Of a stretch of DNA of 64,000 bases, positions 1 to 11,632 are shown one piece after another (the stretch's first letter is position 1; each line of letters opens with the position of its first letter). Below the pieces are notes generated by a model, which saw only the letters and a program-made list of their open reading frames with translations, had not been told where the DNA came from and made no database searches. Source of the DNA: Neurospora crassa OR74A (Eukaryota > Ascomycota > Sordariomycetes > Sordariales > Sordariaceae); contig NC_026506.1 of assembly GCF_000182925.2 (NCBI RefSeq), positions 1,240,001 to 1,304,000 on the forward strand, written 5' to 3'. The translations under genes and the position numbers were made by a program.

Positions 1-1969
1 TGAATCTCGACGAGTTGCAGTCTGCGGTACGGGAATACTGCTAGTACCAGTTGAGACGGCTTGGGAGTAGCTTGGACGAGCAGTACGATCAGCGATTGGG
101 GTGGGCATTTTGACGAGAGTTGGTAGGATGGGGTTTGATGACGAAATTGTTGGCAGAGGGTGCGTTGGTGGTCTCGATGGCATCTTCAAACCGCTCGGGG
201 CAGGAATCGTTTTCGTCGATACAGATGAAGAAGTGGTGGTTCGGCGCGAGGCGGTTGGAACTCCGTACCTTTTACCAGTTTGGAGTTCAATCAAGCTAGC
301 CTCGAGCCTCTTTCTTTCCTCGGATTCGTTTTCCAGCCTCTTCTCCAGCTGCTCACATTTCTGTTTGTACCTCTCAGCGACATGCGCTGTCTCGTTCCTA
401 ATCCGAGCTTCGTAGGTGGCATCTTTTGCTTCGAGCTCAGCTAGCCTCTTGATGATCTTTTCGTGCTCGTCTCGTAATCGCTTGGTGTCTTCAGTGACAC
501 GCCTGAGGCGCGAGTCAAGCTTTTCAGTCAAGAACCGGCTGCTCCTCTTGCAGCAGGAAGCATGATATACCTGCTCAATACCACCTAGTTCAACCAGCTC
601 GAGATCAGCCTCGTCCGCCGCAGGTCGCTCTGATGGTGCGGTGGACGACATTCTCCTGATCAGATTGACTGTGTGCTTCGGACCCACTGTATGTGCTTCA
701 GAGTCCTTGTATTCCTGGGTTGCAAGCGCGTGCCTTTCAAGATGGCCCAAGAACTGGTCGAGTAGTGCATCTCTTCCATGTTCTGGCAGCTTTCCGGCAA
801 CATGATCAAAGTCGGCTATCTTGGCGCCATATACAACCGTTGAAATGTTCAGCAACACCATTCCGAGAGAGTAGACATCCGCAGCCCGCATCGACCACTC
901 ATCACTAACGCGGCTGACCTCGGGAGCTCTCCACTTGGGGGTTCCCTGTTGCCCGAGAGTAAGAGTGTTTTCCCGGTCATGCACGTCTCTTGCTATGCCG
1001 AAGTCCGCCAGGTAGACTCTTCCAGGGCTTAAGAGGATATTGCCGGGCTTGAGGTCCAGATGGCGCACGTCGGACTTGTGTAGATAGGCCAGGGCGCGGG
1101 TGAGGCAGCCCATCATCTGGCGCATGTACCTAAACAAGCAACGATTTCCGTACGAAGGGAATACATGCTTGCTGGGGAGGTAGGTGTATTCAAAGGCGTC
1201 CAGGTCAGTCAGATCAAGTGTGGCCAGGCGAGAGAGAATTTCATGGCGATCGTCTTGGCCGGTCTGGAGAAGATGCAGGTCGTTAAACAGGTCATCCAGA
1301 TTGCACACGGCGACAGGCCACAGCAAGAGGTACAGCTCAGGTACATTGCGGTAGCAATAAGAACCAATGAGTTTGACAATGTGTTCATGCTCAAGCTTGT
1401 CCATCACCTTGACCTCATGCCGTAGGGTTTCCAGTAGGATATTCCGTCGTTGGGGAATATACTTGCGTGCCAAGCGTATTGAGCGGTGCTTGTAAGTGAG
1501 GTGGACTTTGTCGACGACGCCATAGCTCCCGCGGCCCAGTTGGTAATTGAGATTGTTTTTGAACTGGTCGTGATGCCGCTTCGCTTTCTCAAGGTGTTCG
1601 GGGGTGGTATCTGTGTGTTTTCCTCTGGATACAAATTAGCCAAGTTCCTGGACGAGGGAAAGGTACACAATTTGGGGAAGAGGGTAGGAAGGAATTCAAC
1701 TGTACGCACATTCCGGACCAGTGACCTGGTGATGACTCCCACTCTTTGATGATGTCCTTCTCGTAAGCCTCGAGTTCCTGGTGTGACAATCGTTCAACTC
1801 GTCCTGAATGGGTGGTGGGCAGGACTTTGTTCCAACCGTTTCGTGACTCAGACCGCATCATGGCGGCGACTGGAGGGCGCCCAGGGATCGCCAACGAAGA
1901 CAGCAAGCGAACGGGGGAGTTCGAGGGCGGAGCGTCAGCAGCTTGTCGGCTGGGTAAGGAAGGAGTCAC
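1..1969 (-). CDS. Protein kinase with C-terminal coiled coil, partial (3' end off the window)
   Basis: Eukaryotic protein kinase. Spliced reading on the minus strand: exon 1 is 1710-1969, intron 1625-1709 (GTGCGT donor, ATCCAG acceptor), and exon 2 runs open from 1624 to the left edge. Visible kinase landmarks in order are a glycine loop (LGRGSYGVV), a VAIK-type lysine (RLARKYI), an alpha-C glutamate (LRHEVKVM), the catalytic loop HLDLKPGNIL, ADFGIA, and GTPKWRAPE. The HRD motif reads HLD, so the arginine is missing while the catalytic Asp and Lys are kept; activity is therefore plausible without classic RD activation. After the kinase domain comes a charged, heptad-like stretch (about 540-300 on the plus coordinates) that predicts a coiled coil, then a Ser/Thr/Pro-rich tail. 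The ATG at 1969 is the first in frame before the conserved domain. Substrate and pathway are unknown. Confidence 0.85.
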
Positions 1970-3698
1970 GACGCTGGGGTCCTGGGAAGAGGACTAGGGC
2001 CAGGAGGAAAGAACTTGAAATAATATTCGAAGGGGTATATTGCAGGACAGGAGATTTTGACACAAGAGAAAGGAGACGGGAAAAAACCACACACGATATC
2101 CCACCCAAGGACCCAAAACGAGAGACTGGAGATTTTGGAGATGGACCCGTCTAGTGGGAAATGGCAACCGGCAGGTGGGATGAACATGCAAATGCAAAGT
2201 GCAAGTGGATGCTCCAACTTCCCCAGTTGGGCACTGCGCTTGCTGGGGACTTTGGCGGGAGCGCATCCACTGCAGGCATCCGCCAATTCGGCAGTCTTAG
2301 TTAGTGTTGAAGTCCTTTTCCTGATGAAGAGTGGCTCCAAGGTACTTGGACTATAACAGGGCGCCCTCCCGTGGAATCAACAAGTGCCATTGGCCAGCAA
2401 CAACCTGAATGGAACCTCGAGTCCGACCTCAGAGCGGCTGAGCTAGCACTCTGCAGTGGTGAGCGTGGCGCTGTTCAACGATCGCTGTTCAAAAGAGCTG
2501 TCCGTTATGTAATTGGATTTCAAAGAGCGGAACAGGCCATGATGTCTTGCGTATACAAGGGCGTCCTGGCGATAAACAGCAAAACAGCGTGTTATGTATT
2601 CCAATTGTTCAAGACAAGCCGGGCTTGCCGGGGGATAAATCAACACAATATGCCCCTGATCGCCGCTCCATCTCTGTTTTGAATTTTGATGGACTCCAGT
2701 TACAAAGGGGCCCACCTAACAGGGCTGAGCTGGGCGCTGCGGCTCCCGGACTCCAGAAAGTGGAATCGGCTCGGGGCGAGGTCGTTGGACACGGGATGAA
2801 CGGCTTCCATTCGAACTGAACTCCGCCATGAGCACGGGTCCGTCTCCACCTGTCACCGACCCGAGCAAGACTGGAAGCTTAAATCAACATCCGGTGCGCT
2901 TGCTGTCGATTTTGTCATATTCGCGCCGCCCAGCTCCCGGCTTCATCGATGATTTGGTCAGTGCTCCTTGCTGACTATCTGACAGATTCGCATTCCGCCC
3001 CCCTATGCCGGAACATGACGGCTTCGAGAATATCGATTCTGAGTATGTCTTTACCGGCAGACCAAACCGATAATCTCAAAGCATGGATTTCGTCAAGATA
3101 CAGTTCGTCCATTCCCCACAATGTGTTGATACACACAAGTTCAAGTTGGGTAAGGTCGTTTAGTGAGTAAAGGGCCCGTCCTCCACCAGTCAGTTTGAGG
3201 TCAAGGTCAAGGTAGTCGGTACTTGATCTTAAGGCTTAATGACCTACTGAGATCGAGTACCCTGTACTTGGCAGGTCCACATTCTGATGATCAGTAATCG
3301 GAAAACAGCCGGGACTGAAACGGTCAAGGGGATCCCATCTCAACCGCCATGCATCTTATCAGATTGTCAACATTTTACTCAACGCCTTTTCAGATGTCCA
3401 ACAAAGTGTGTGTATGTTTTGTGAATGCCTACGCAACTACAACTTGAGCACTGGATGCGGTTTGTTTGGTCACGTACCTCCACGTTGTGCACGTTTGTGA
3501 GAACCGCTCCATTTCCAGCCTGCGACTGCCGCAGCAGCATCACTCAGCTTCAGGCAACTCCCACTCCAGGTCTTGGCGTTCCTTCCCCTTCAGCTCAACC
3601 GTCAGACTTCGAAGCATCGTTCAAGTTGTCATCTTTCACTGTTTGTCCATCATCAGTCCCAGTCTCCAGCTTCATCTTAAACCCAACAATCATCGACT
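1970..3698. other. Divergent intergenic region between kinase and bZIP genes
   Basis: About 1.7 kb without a convincing gene. It should hold the promoters of the leftward kinase and the rightward bZIP gene. The last 150 bases before 3699 are pyrimidine-rich, as is usual for fungal core promoters and leaders. An upstream reading frame starting with ATG at 3425 overlaps the bZIP start out of frame; whether it lies in the transcript cannot be seen. Confidence 0.5.
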
Positions 3699-5888
3699 AT
3701 GAAGTCCATGATGCGATATCCTGGAGGCGACCTAGCAATACTCGGCGCCGAGACCTATCCTGACCCCCTCGCCCAGACACGGGCTCGATCCCGATTGACT
3801 CGTCAGTCACGCTCTACTGTTGCAAGCCAACAACCTGAAGAGGGCGGTCCGCGGAAACGTCCAAGACTACAAGAGGAAGAAGTCGGGACACGCGAAAAGG
3901 ATGAAACTAAACGGGCCCGCGGACGTCCGCGGTTAGACGTCAGTGATGAGACTGCGGCTGACGTGAGTCCAGATCACAATTGTAGTCTGAAAGTGGTGAT
4001 GCTGATGGTCCTGTAGCGTCGACGAACCCAAATACGTCTAGCACAGCGCGCATACCGGAACCGCAAAGAGACAACGATACAAACATTGGAGAAACAAGTC
4101 GAGAGTTTACAACAGCTTAACCGAGAAATGAGCAATGCTTTTATGGAATTCCACGACTTTGCTGTCGCCAGTGGTTTATTAGACAACTCTACAGAATTAG
4201 GCAAACAACTCCTCGCTACCAAGAAAAAATTCATCACTATCACACAAGCCGGCGGTGATGACGTTGACGCAAATGACCATCATGAAGAAGGACGGCGACG
4301 AGGAAGCACGAGCACAACTGAGTCCATTGGAAGTCATCGCAGGCGAAAGAAAACTTTACAGCCAGAGAGTCAAAGGAATTCCCCAGAGTATGCGACGGAA
4401 CCACCAGCCACCGAGTCACCCCCTCAGCTTTACCCAGGCCTCACCATTAATCAGGAGTCAGTTTCTCAAAGTTACTTGACCACTGCCCCGGGCACCAACT
4501 TGAGTGTCTCCATACCAACCACCAGCCAAGCAGTCGAATTCCTTCCAACCACCACCGCCCCATCTATGCCCAAGGCCTTCGACTTTGCCACAATAGACTT
4601 CGACCTCGACTTCCTCACCCAACAATCCCTAGCCCAACTACACCCACCGATCCCATCCCCCTACTCCTCCCTTCCCACCCCATTCTCCTACGCCTCACAC
4701 GAAACCACCTTCGGCCGCCGCTACCAACGCTTCGCCGTAGAGCGCGCCCATATGCTGGTCACCATGCCCAACCCGCCGCTCGACCAGCTCAACAGAACCT
4801 TTGGCTTCTGCTTCCTCTTTGAGTCGCCCGACATGATCTTCCAACGAACGTGCAGAGCCATCGCCAGGAGGGCCGGCGAGAGCCTCTACAACTGGCAGTA
4901 CCCCTTTTACCATCTCGGCGGGGCCGGGACGCACAATTTGCACCAAAGTGGACCCGGAGGACCCTTGAACAGCACCCTCGCGCCAGAAGCGGGCATGAAG
5001 ATGCAACCTAACTTGCAGGTTGGTAATCAGGGGACTATTGATGTCCTAAAACCACACACAGAGTTGACGACGGGCTTCGCTATGGGTCCGTTCCCGCCTG
5101 CTGTCAATAGCGCGAGGGATAACTTTCTGGATAAGGAGATGAAGATGTATCTGCCCGGGTTTGAAGGGACGTATTACGATTGCGATGAAGTCGAGTTTTA
5201 CTTTCATCAACGAGGGGTCGTGATCCCGCCCGGAGCGGATTCGTACACCGTGGAGATTTATCCGGCGCAGTTTGGTGTTGGCGGTAGTGGGGGGGAAGGA
5301 CCAGGAGGACCACCAGGATCAGGATCAGGGGCGTTGGAGGAACTTGACTTGGCCTATCTTGACTCGCTTGGTGGTCAGAACTGCGATCCTCCAACAACTG
5401 CTGCTTACGTGGAATCACTGCCTTCTTCGATGGACTTCAGTTCAAACTCAATTATCAGCGATGATCCCCCGCTTTTCGGGTACCAACAGCAACAACAACA
5501 CTGTACGACGACGACAAACAAACCACTTTCCACCGGCGTTCCTCAACAAGCAAACGATAGCCTCGATTTTTCCGAGGTCTCACCGGATAACAACGGCAAC
5601 AATATGTTTAAACTGTCCTCCACGAGTTCGGAATCATCCTCGAGATCCGCTCCTGAAGATACCACAACCACCACCACCACCACTACGTCTTTCGATCAGC
5701 CACTACCGGTTCCACCCAAACAGCCACAGCAAATGTGGAATCAACGCATGCTAGTGACCATAGACGTCAACCAGCTGGTGAACGAACTGACGGAACGAGC
5801 CATTTGTCTGGGGAGGACGCCGGGCATTAGGGTGGAGGAGATTAATGCTGCGTTTTGGAAGAGTTTGTCCATGGCTGTGACTTTGTAG
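3699..5888 (+). CDS. bZIP transcription factor (AP-1-like basic region)
   Basis: Nuclear DNA-binding regulator. Two exons: 3699-3962 and 4017-5888, with a 54-nt intron (GTGAGT to CTGTAG), giving 711 residues. The basic region begins exactly at exon 2 (RRRTQIRLAQRAYRNRKE), which is the fungal AP-1/YAP-like signature with conserved Gln/Ala/Arg contacts, followed by a leucine-zipper-like stretch (TLEKQVESLQQLNREM). The N-terminal exon carries basic nuclear-localisation-like sequence (KRPRLQ, KRARGRPRL, the latter AT-hook-like). Downstream are Pro/Thr-rich and Gln/Ser/Thr-rich regions, including a run of about nine threonines near residue 640, typical of activation domains. The middle (residues about 280-460) has a more ordered composition and may be a conserved fungal domain I do not recognise. 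Target genes are not inferable. Confidence 0.88.
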
Positions 5889-7516
5889 GTATGTACCTGG
5901 GTTCTTGAGTACGGTTGTTTACTTTTTTTTTTTTTTCCTTTTTAGGTTTTGGGTACAGGTGGCATGGAATTTCATGGATGGGATGGGATGGGAGGTGATT
6001 AAGGCGTGGAAGAAAAATATTTATCTGAATTAGAACGAGAGCGTAAATAATCCGTAATCGTGATGACTTTTGACTATCCAAGGTGCTGTGACAAGGTACC
6101 ACGCACGAGGCCAAGAATGAAGGGCAACATCGTAAAAGAGAGAAGGAGTATAGGAGGAACAATTGAAAGAACGAAGGATAAGGAAGGGCAGAACGAGGGA
6201 CAGCCGGCCAAGACACTGAAAGCTATTCTAGACTAGGGCATAGAAACATCGATCCTTCTCTCACCAACAGAAACAACTTGATTATCATAATTCTCACACC
6301 TTTTTGAGGGCATAAAATCCACAGCAGAATCGGGCATATGTATATGTCATATGTATATGTCCGGTTAGGTATGCCTGATTTCCCTGGAAGTTTGCAAAGC
6401 TAGGTATGCCCCAACCGAGTCTTTGCGATACCTAGGTAGTTTCCATCTCAACAGGTAGGTAGGTAAGGTAGGTAGGTACCTCTGGGTAAGTGCATGGCAT
6501 TGAAAAGATGAAAGGATGACGAAGAAGAAGAAGAAGAAGAAGAAGACTTGTTTCGTTGTGTTCGGTACAGGGGTTCGAGCACAAGGACAGATGTAAGTCT
6601 GTGGAAGGTAGTCCCTCGAGCAATGAAGCACATCGCTGCAATACGTGGTAGAGAGACTGCACTAGGATAGTGATTGACGGTCAATAGTTACCTTAGTGTA
6701 CTGGGGGAGGACATGTATTTCTATCGACCTGTAGATACGTACACACAAAGTAAGTAGAGAACAAAGGTCACTCAAATGTCTTCAAGCTAGGTACCTAACT
6801 CCAGCTACTTACTACCTCTATGTAGTTGGGAATTTGTGACCATCTTAGACTGTCCTCTGAGTAAATCCATGGTAGAGAATTTGAGGCTGGTAAAGGGCAT
6901 AGTTGTAGTCTAGACTGTTGTTTATGGACGTTTGGATAGCGCGCAAAGATGAAAGCCGACCCTGGATAGCCGTCTGCAGAATTGGAGTATCTACCCCTAG
7001 AGATACTGAATCAATACCAGGAGGCGATAAGGAGACATTTGTCTACTTGATGTTACAGTTAAAGTTCATCACGAGTTATCCGTTCATTGGAATCTGTAGC
7101 TTTAGTGCCGTCGAAACATCCGGTCAGTCAATACCCTACGGATTATCGGACGGTTCTCTTTCTCCCCTTTCCGCTCTCAGAGAATATGATTCAAGATCCC
7201 AACCCCTTACCTCTTCTTCTTCTTCTTTTCCTCCCGCTGTCTTTCCCACAACTCAAAATCCTCCTTCTTCTCCGTTTTCCCCGAATTCCATCACCTCCCC
7301 ACACCATAGCACCAACTCGTCCTCTGTTCCTTTCTGCCATACCCATCCCATAGGCTTAAAACTCCCACACACCACCAATCAATCCAACACAGCCTGTACC
7401 ACACTAGTCTAGAGCCTTGATCAATATCTCCTGCGACTCCGGCGTTGAGTCTGGCCAGTAACCGGGCGTCTTTCCAAAAAGTCCGGATCAGAGAGACGGG
7501 GTCTATCAATCTCGAC
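5889..7516. other. Intergenic region with simple repeats
   Basis: No convincing gene. It contains a T-run at 5924-5938, a duplicated CATATGTATATGT block at about 6335-6361, TAGG/AGGTACC repeats at 6455-6480, and a (GAA)8-9 tract at 6521-6546. Part must be the 3' UTR of the bZIP gene. Confidence 0.5.
6455..6546. repeat. TAGG tetranucleotide patch and (GAA)n microsatellite
   Basis: A GTAGGTAGGTAAGGTAGG patch ending in AGGTACC is followed by about eight GAA triplets at 6521-6546. Both are simple-sequence repeats. Translations that run through them (poly-Ser on the minus strand) are artefacts. Confidence 0.8.
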
Positions 7517-8118
7517 CTACTTGCAAAGCATCCGCTCCCACATATCCGTAGTGTACCTTCCGCGGTGCTGGTGGCGGACAACACCGTTCATCCTCTTAAC
7601 TACCCAGTTTCGAGACCCTTGAAGCGACTTCGGCAAGCCATTTCATGTCACGTTCATGTGCGACAGCCTTACCTTTGAATTGGACGTCGATTTTATGGTA
7701 CATTGATTTTCCATGTTTATACCCAGGGCTTGGGCGGCTGAGGCTATGGTTTTGTTCGTGAGTTTGGTGGGATGCTTGATGAGACACTTTGAAGGGGGTG
7801 GCGATGCTTGCAGAAGCCGGTCGAGAGGGTCGTTAGGGTTGGCGGCGCATGTACGCTTCCAGTGGTAATGGTAGCTGTGGTATTTGTATTGGGAGCAGAT
7901 GAGGAAGGGCTGGATGCGGCTTCGGAGGGGAAGAGTTGCTTTCGTTTGCTCCTGCTGTTTTTTTTCTGAGGGTTGCCGCTGGGGCGGTTATTGGAAAGAT
8001 GGATGAAGCTGTTTAAATCGGGGTGGTAGTGGTAAGAGCAGCAACAGGCTCGTGTTGGCAGAGTATCGTCGTGACCTTCTTTAGCCCCCCTCTCTTCTTG
8101 AGAAGCTCCAGATTCCAC
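7517..8118 (-). CDS. Possible multi-exon gene of unknown function (boundaries uncertain)
   Basis: I do not recognise this. On the minus strand a Ser/Thr-rich frame covers about 8118-7855. A second frame covers about 7800-7673 and reads sensibly (for example KHPTKLTNKTIASAAQALG). Candidate introns connect them: donor GTACAT just after the Ser/Thr-rich part, with CTAAC inside and an AAAG acceptor; then a 45-nt intron from GTAAGG at 7672 to CCGAAG. The last segment reads SRNWVVKRMNGVVRHQHRG and ends WERMLCK with a stop at 7517. Each junction keeps phase, which is the main support. A start codon and first exon are not clear; upstream frames are broken by stops. It could be a real small gene, a relic, or chance. 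Confidence 0.35.
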
Positions 8119-8335
8119 CGCCAGCGTTCCTGTTATCTCCTTCTAGAGTCTTCCCTCTTCTCTAAATTCAGCTTCAGCTAGCCAATTGCCTCTTAACGGA
8201 CCTCTAATGCATCCGCCCACATCCCTGGTGTTTCCCTCCTCCTGGGCGGCTCAGCCTCCAAGTTATCAGAAAAAAGCTGAGGTGAAATTGGGGCCAATTG
8301 TATGCTGTCTGCTGAAGGCGGATCAGCACATACAA

Positions 8336-10158
8336 TCACAGTAGTATCCGGATCTGATTTTGTCCAGTTGGATGGATGGCCGTCGGTGGGAAAGTGTCGC
8401 GCGCAACGCCGCCGGCATGTAAAGCGCCGGCATTTTGAGCTGAGGTTCTTGGAGCTGCCTCTTCCTCTGTGGCGGCTACTGCCTTCCGAGGCCTACCGCG
8501 CTTCTTTGGAGCTTCTTCCTCGGTAGGGGTTACCGCCTTTTGTGGCCTGCCTCGTCTCTTTAGCGCTGTGGTATCTGGCTCGGTAGACGATTCCGTCGCC
8601 AGGGTCTCGAAATCCACCTTCTTTGGCCTTCCTCTCTTCTTGGGCGCTGGGGAAGCTGATGTTGGCTCCTCCTGAAGTTGTACCTCAACTGGGTCCGCTT
8701 CCGATTCTTTTTCCTCAAGAGATGCTGATGTCTCTTCCAAGGTTGCTGCGGGTTCCTTTGCCGGTTCTACGGGTACTGCTGGGGATTCGGTATCCTTCAC
8801 ATCCGCTACTGTCTTGACATTGGTTCTCTTAGGTTGGCGGGTTGCTTTCAATGCCCGTGAACCCCTTAGACGTCCCTCCTCAGGCGTGTTGTCTTCAGTC
8901 TCTACTTTCCCAGCCTCCTGTTCAACAGTAACCAGCTCTGGAGACTTTGCCTCTTCCAATTGGCACGCGTCCTGCTCCACTTGTAGCTTTTTCCTCTCGG
9001 CCCCTTCCTTCTTCTTCCTCTCCTGAGTCCTAACTCTCCACTGCCGTAGAGTCTCCTTCATCTTTGCTATCCTCCTCAACCTCCTCGCCTCCCTCCTCCT
9101 CTCTCTCTTCCTTTGGACCTTTTCCTTCTTTTTCCTGCTCTTCTTCTCCTTCTCAGCCAGAGTCCTCTCCTCCAGCACCAACTTCCACAACGCCTTACCC
9201 CTGGCAATCATCTCGTCCCACTCCCGTTTCTGCTTGAGCTCGATGTCTGCCATAGCCAGCTTGACAGCGTGCGCATACGACCCATGGCTCGTCCGCGCCC
9301 GCCTAGCCGATTGCTTGCTTTGCGTCCATCGCTGCCGGCCCGCACCGTCTGTAGCATAGTACCCCGGCTCTTCCCACGGCTGTGGCTCGCCCTGCAACAT
9401 GTCCTCCACCATGTCGTCCCAGGCATCCTCCTGCTCCGCGTCGGCCAGCTCTTCGCTGACAAGCTCGTGGTACTTTTCGGCCCATCGCTGGCGTCGCTGG
9501 AATTTCTGTCGGAGCACGCGGCCGAGGTATTCGGATTGCGGCTTGCGCAGGCGCAGAAACGGGTGGCCGCCGAGTTCGTCGAGGGTAGGCAACTTGCGCA
9601 CGCCGCCGGACAGCTTTTCCAGCGGCAGCGGACGCACGGTAGGGACAAAGGTCGGGGGTCCTTTGCCGTTGGGGCTCGGTATCTTGGTCAGCAGCGGGAT
9701 GGCGTCGGGGTTGGGCGCAAATTTCTTGAATTTCTCGGCCTCTTGGCGCTTCTTCTCTCGTATGGCGAGGACGCGCTCATTGTTTTCGCGTAGAAATCGG
9801 AGAACGTCGGCATGGGCGGGGGAGGACTCGTCGCGCGCGAGGGTGAGCAGTTCGAGGAAGCGGTAGCCTTTGTTGAGTGCCGAATTGACCAGGCGCAAGC
9901 TGGTCTCGGAGCTGTTGCGGCGAAAGCCATTGCGAATGAGGGCACGAATAGGGTTTTGCTTTTCGTCTAGAGCGGTAGCGACATCATGAGGCAGAGGCAC
10001 ACGGTAGCCCGTGCGAAGAAGAGCTCTGAAGAGAGCTTTGCCTGTTGGGTGGACGAGCCTCTGTCAGAAACAATTGAAGCAATGACATGCTAGAAGATGT
10101 AGGCCTTACAGGCAAAGCGATGCCGCGAGTCGCAGCCGGGCTTAATGAAAGCAGGCAT
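8336..10158 (-). CDS. LYR-domain protein with three AT-hooks
   Basis: Two exons, 10110-10158 and 8336-10041, joined across a 68-nt intron (GTAAGG to CCAACAG), giving 584 residues. The spliced N-terminus reads CKALFRALLRTGYR and continues to IRALIRNGFRRN and a Leu-rich helix (GYRFLELL). This is the complex 1 LYR fold pattern (L-F/Y-R, then the basic and Phe residues), a family that usually acts as mitochondrial assembly adaptor binding acyl carrier protein and Fe-S or complex subunits. A second conserved-looking block (HPFLRLRKPQ, residues about 165-190) follows. Residues about 270-350 are extremely Lys/Arg/Glu-rich and predict a long coiled coil. The C-terminal third carries three AT-hook cores: KKRGRPKK, RRGRPQK and KKRGRPRK. 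AT-hooks suggest DNA binding, which is odd beside a LYR domain. Start chosen because the spliced ATG restores the LYR motif. Confidence 0.82.
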
Positions 10159-10490
10159 TCATCTGTCGAGCCTAGATCTAGGGTTCAGGGCCCTTTTGAA
10201 GGTTGTAACTGAAGAAGTGTTGGAGTTTTGTTTTGGGGTCGAAAACCGACTTTGGGAAAGGGATCGTTACGAATGTGGAGACATTGGACCTGTGTACGGT
10301 GGCCCAAGTGTGCCTTGGGTCGTTTATCCAAAAGTTCTAAAAACTTGAAGTCTAACCAGCTGCAAGCATTAGGCTTACACTAGGGAGTGGTTTCCAAATC
10401 CTTGGGCTAAGAGGGCTAAGATAACCTTGATAAGCCGTCTCCTGCAACGTCACCTCAACTCCCATCAACTCTCATTGACTCCCATCAACT

Positions 10491-10692
10491 TCCATTGCTT
10501 CATTACTTCATTGCTTCATTACTTCATTACTTCATTGCTTCATTGCTTCATTGCTTCATTGCTTCATTGCTTCATTGCTTCATTGCTTCATTGCTTCATT
10601 GCTTCATTGCTTCATTGCTTCATTGCTTCATTGCTTCATTGCTTCATTGCTTCATTGCTTCATTGCTTCATTGCTTCATTGCTTCATTGCTT
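10491..10692. repeat. Octanucleotide minisatellite (TTCATTGC)n
   Basis: About 25 tandem copies of TTCATTGC. The first few copies are mixed with the variant TTCATTAC, and the 3' copies are uniform. Three units make 24 bases, so every forward frame reads the same cyclic octapeptide of Leu, Leu, His, Cys, Phe, Ile, Ala, Ser without a stop. Confidence 0.95.
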
Positions 10693-10801
10693 CCGGACCG
10701 GAAGAGAAGGGTGACAATGCAAATAGACCCTACAGTTGGTTCTCCAAATTTTTGAGTTGGGGTAAAGGTAACAATGCAAATGGATCCCGCTCTCCTCTCT
10801 T

Positions 10802-10995
10802 CCCCCCCCCCCCCCCCCCCCCCCCTCCCTTCCCGGGCCGGGGCTAAAAAGAAAGAAAGAAAAAGAAGAAGAAAACGAGAAGAAAAGATGAGAAGAATAA
10901 GAAGAGAAGGAAAAGAAGAAGACGAAGGCGAAAAAGGGAAAGAGAAAAAAAAAGTAGTAAAAAAAGGAAGAAAAGAAAGAAGGAAGGAAGCTAGA
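10802..10995. repeat. C24 homopolymer followed by purine-rich tract
   Basis: A run of 24 C is at 10802-10825. After a short CCCGGGCC block, an almost pure A/G tract runs from about 10846 to 10995. The top strand thus switches from pyrimidine to purine. Confidence 0.9.
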
Positions 10996-11632
10996 AAAGT
11001 TGAAATCAAAGTTCAAGGTCTGGGCGTGAGTATTGAATTTTGTAGGTGTAGTAGAGGTGTTGATATAAAATGGCCAACAGCTGGCTGCAGATGGGAGCTT
11101 GGACCAGTTTTATAAACGACCTAGGTCACACTTGGGCCACCGTACCTGTGACATAATCGCTTTTTGTCTGATCTTTTGACAGAAACGCGCTGTCACGTGC
11201 GTCAACTTTGTACTTTCTCATGACATGTACCAACACTACTTGTAAAGTTGCGCTGCGTATTTTCTTACTGGAAAGAACAAAGAAAGTTCTCATCCTGCTC
11301 GTCTGCTTTAGCGATGTTGGGAAGTGTATCATGATGGTTCTCTACGCTTCCAAAGTCTGTGGGCTGTACCTATTTGCCAACTGTTGTAGCGCCATTGTAT
11401 GTACGTGGAAACCGCCAAGACACATTCAGCATGTTACGGCCTCGTTAAACGATTCGCATGGTCGTCGAGACGATGGTCACCGCTGTGGTAAAGCGTCATA
11501 ACTTTGGTTTGCATACGAATTGTACAATGCTTCCCTAGCTCCCATAACAAAACCCCAAACACCAGAACATGATATGAACATCCGCCAAAATGTATTAAGA
11601 ACCTGTTGCTTCTATCCGGTACCGGTAGATGT

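Larger units (their letters stand above)
10159..11632. other. Repeat-rich intergenic region
   Basis: No gene is supported. The stretch holds an octanucleotide minisatellite, a pair of 20-bp direct repeats (about 10711-10730 and 10768-10788, both around ACAATGCAAAT), a 24-base C run and a purine-rich tract. Reading frames here with Leu/His/Cys/Phe repeats are products of the minisatellite. Confidence 0.6.

Noticed and set aside
10427-10755. Three overlapping plus-strand frames of Leu/His/Cys/Phe repeats
   Set aside because: They are the octanucleotide minisatellite read in three frames; no non-repeat coding sequence flanks them.
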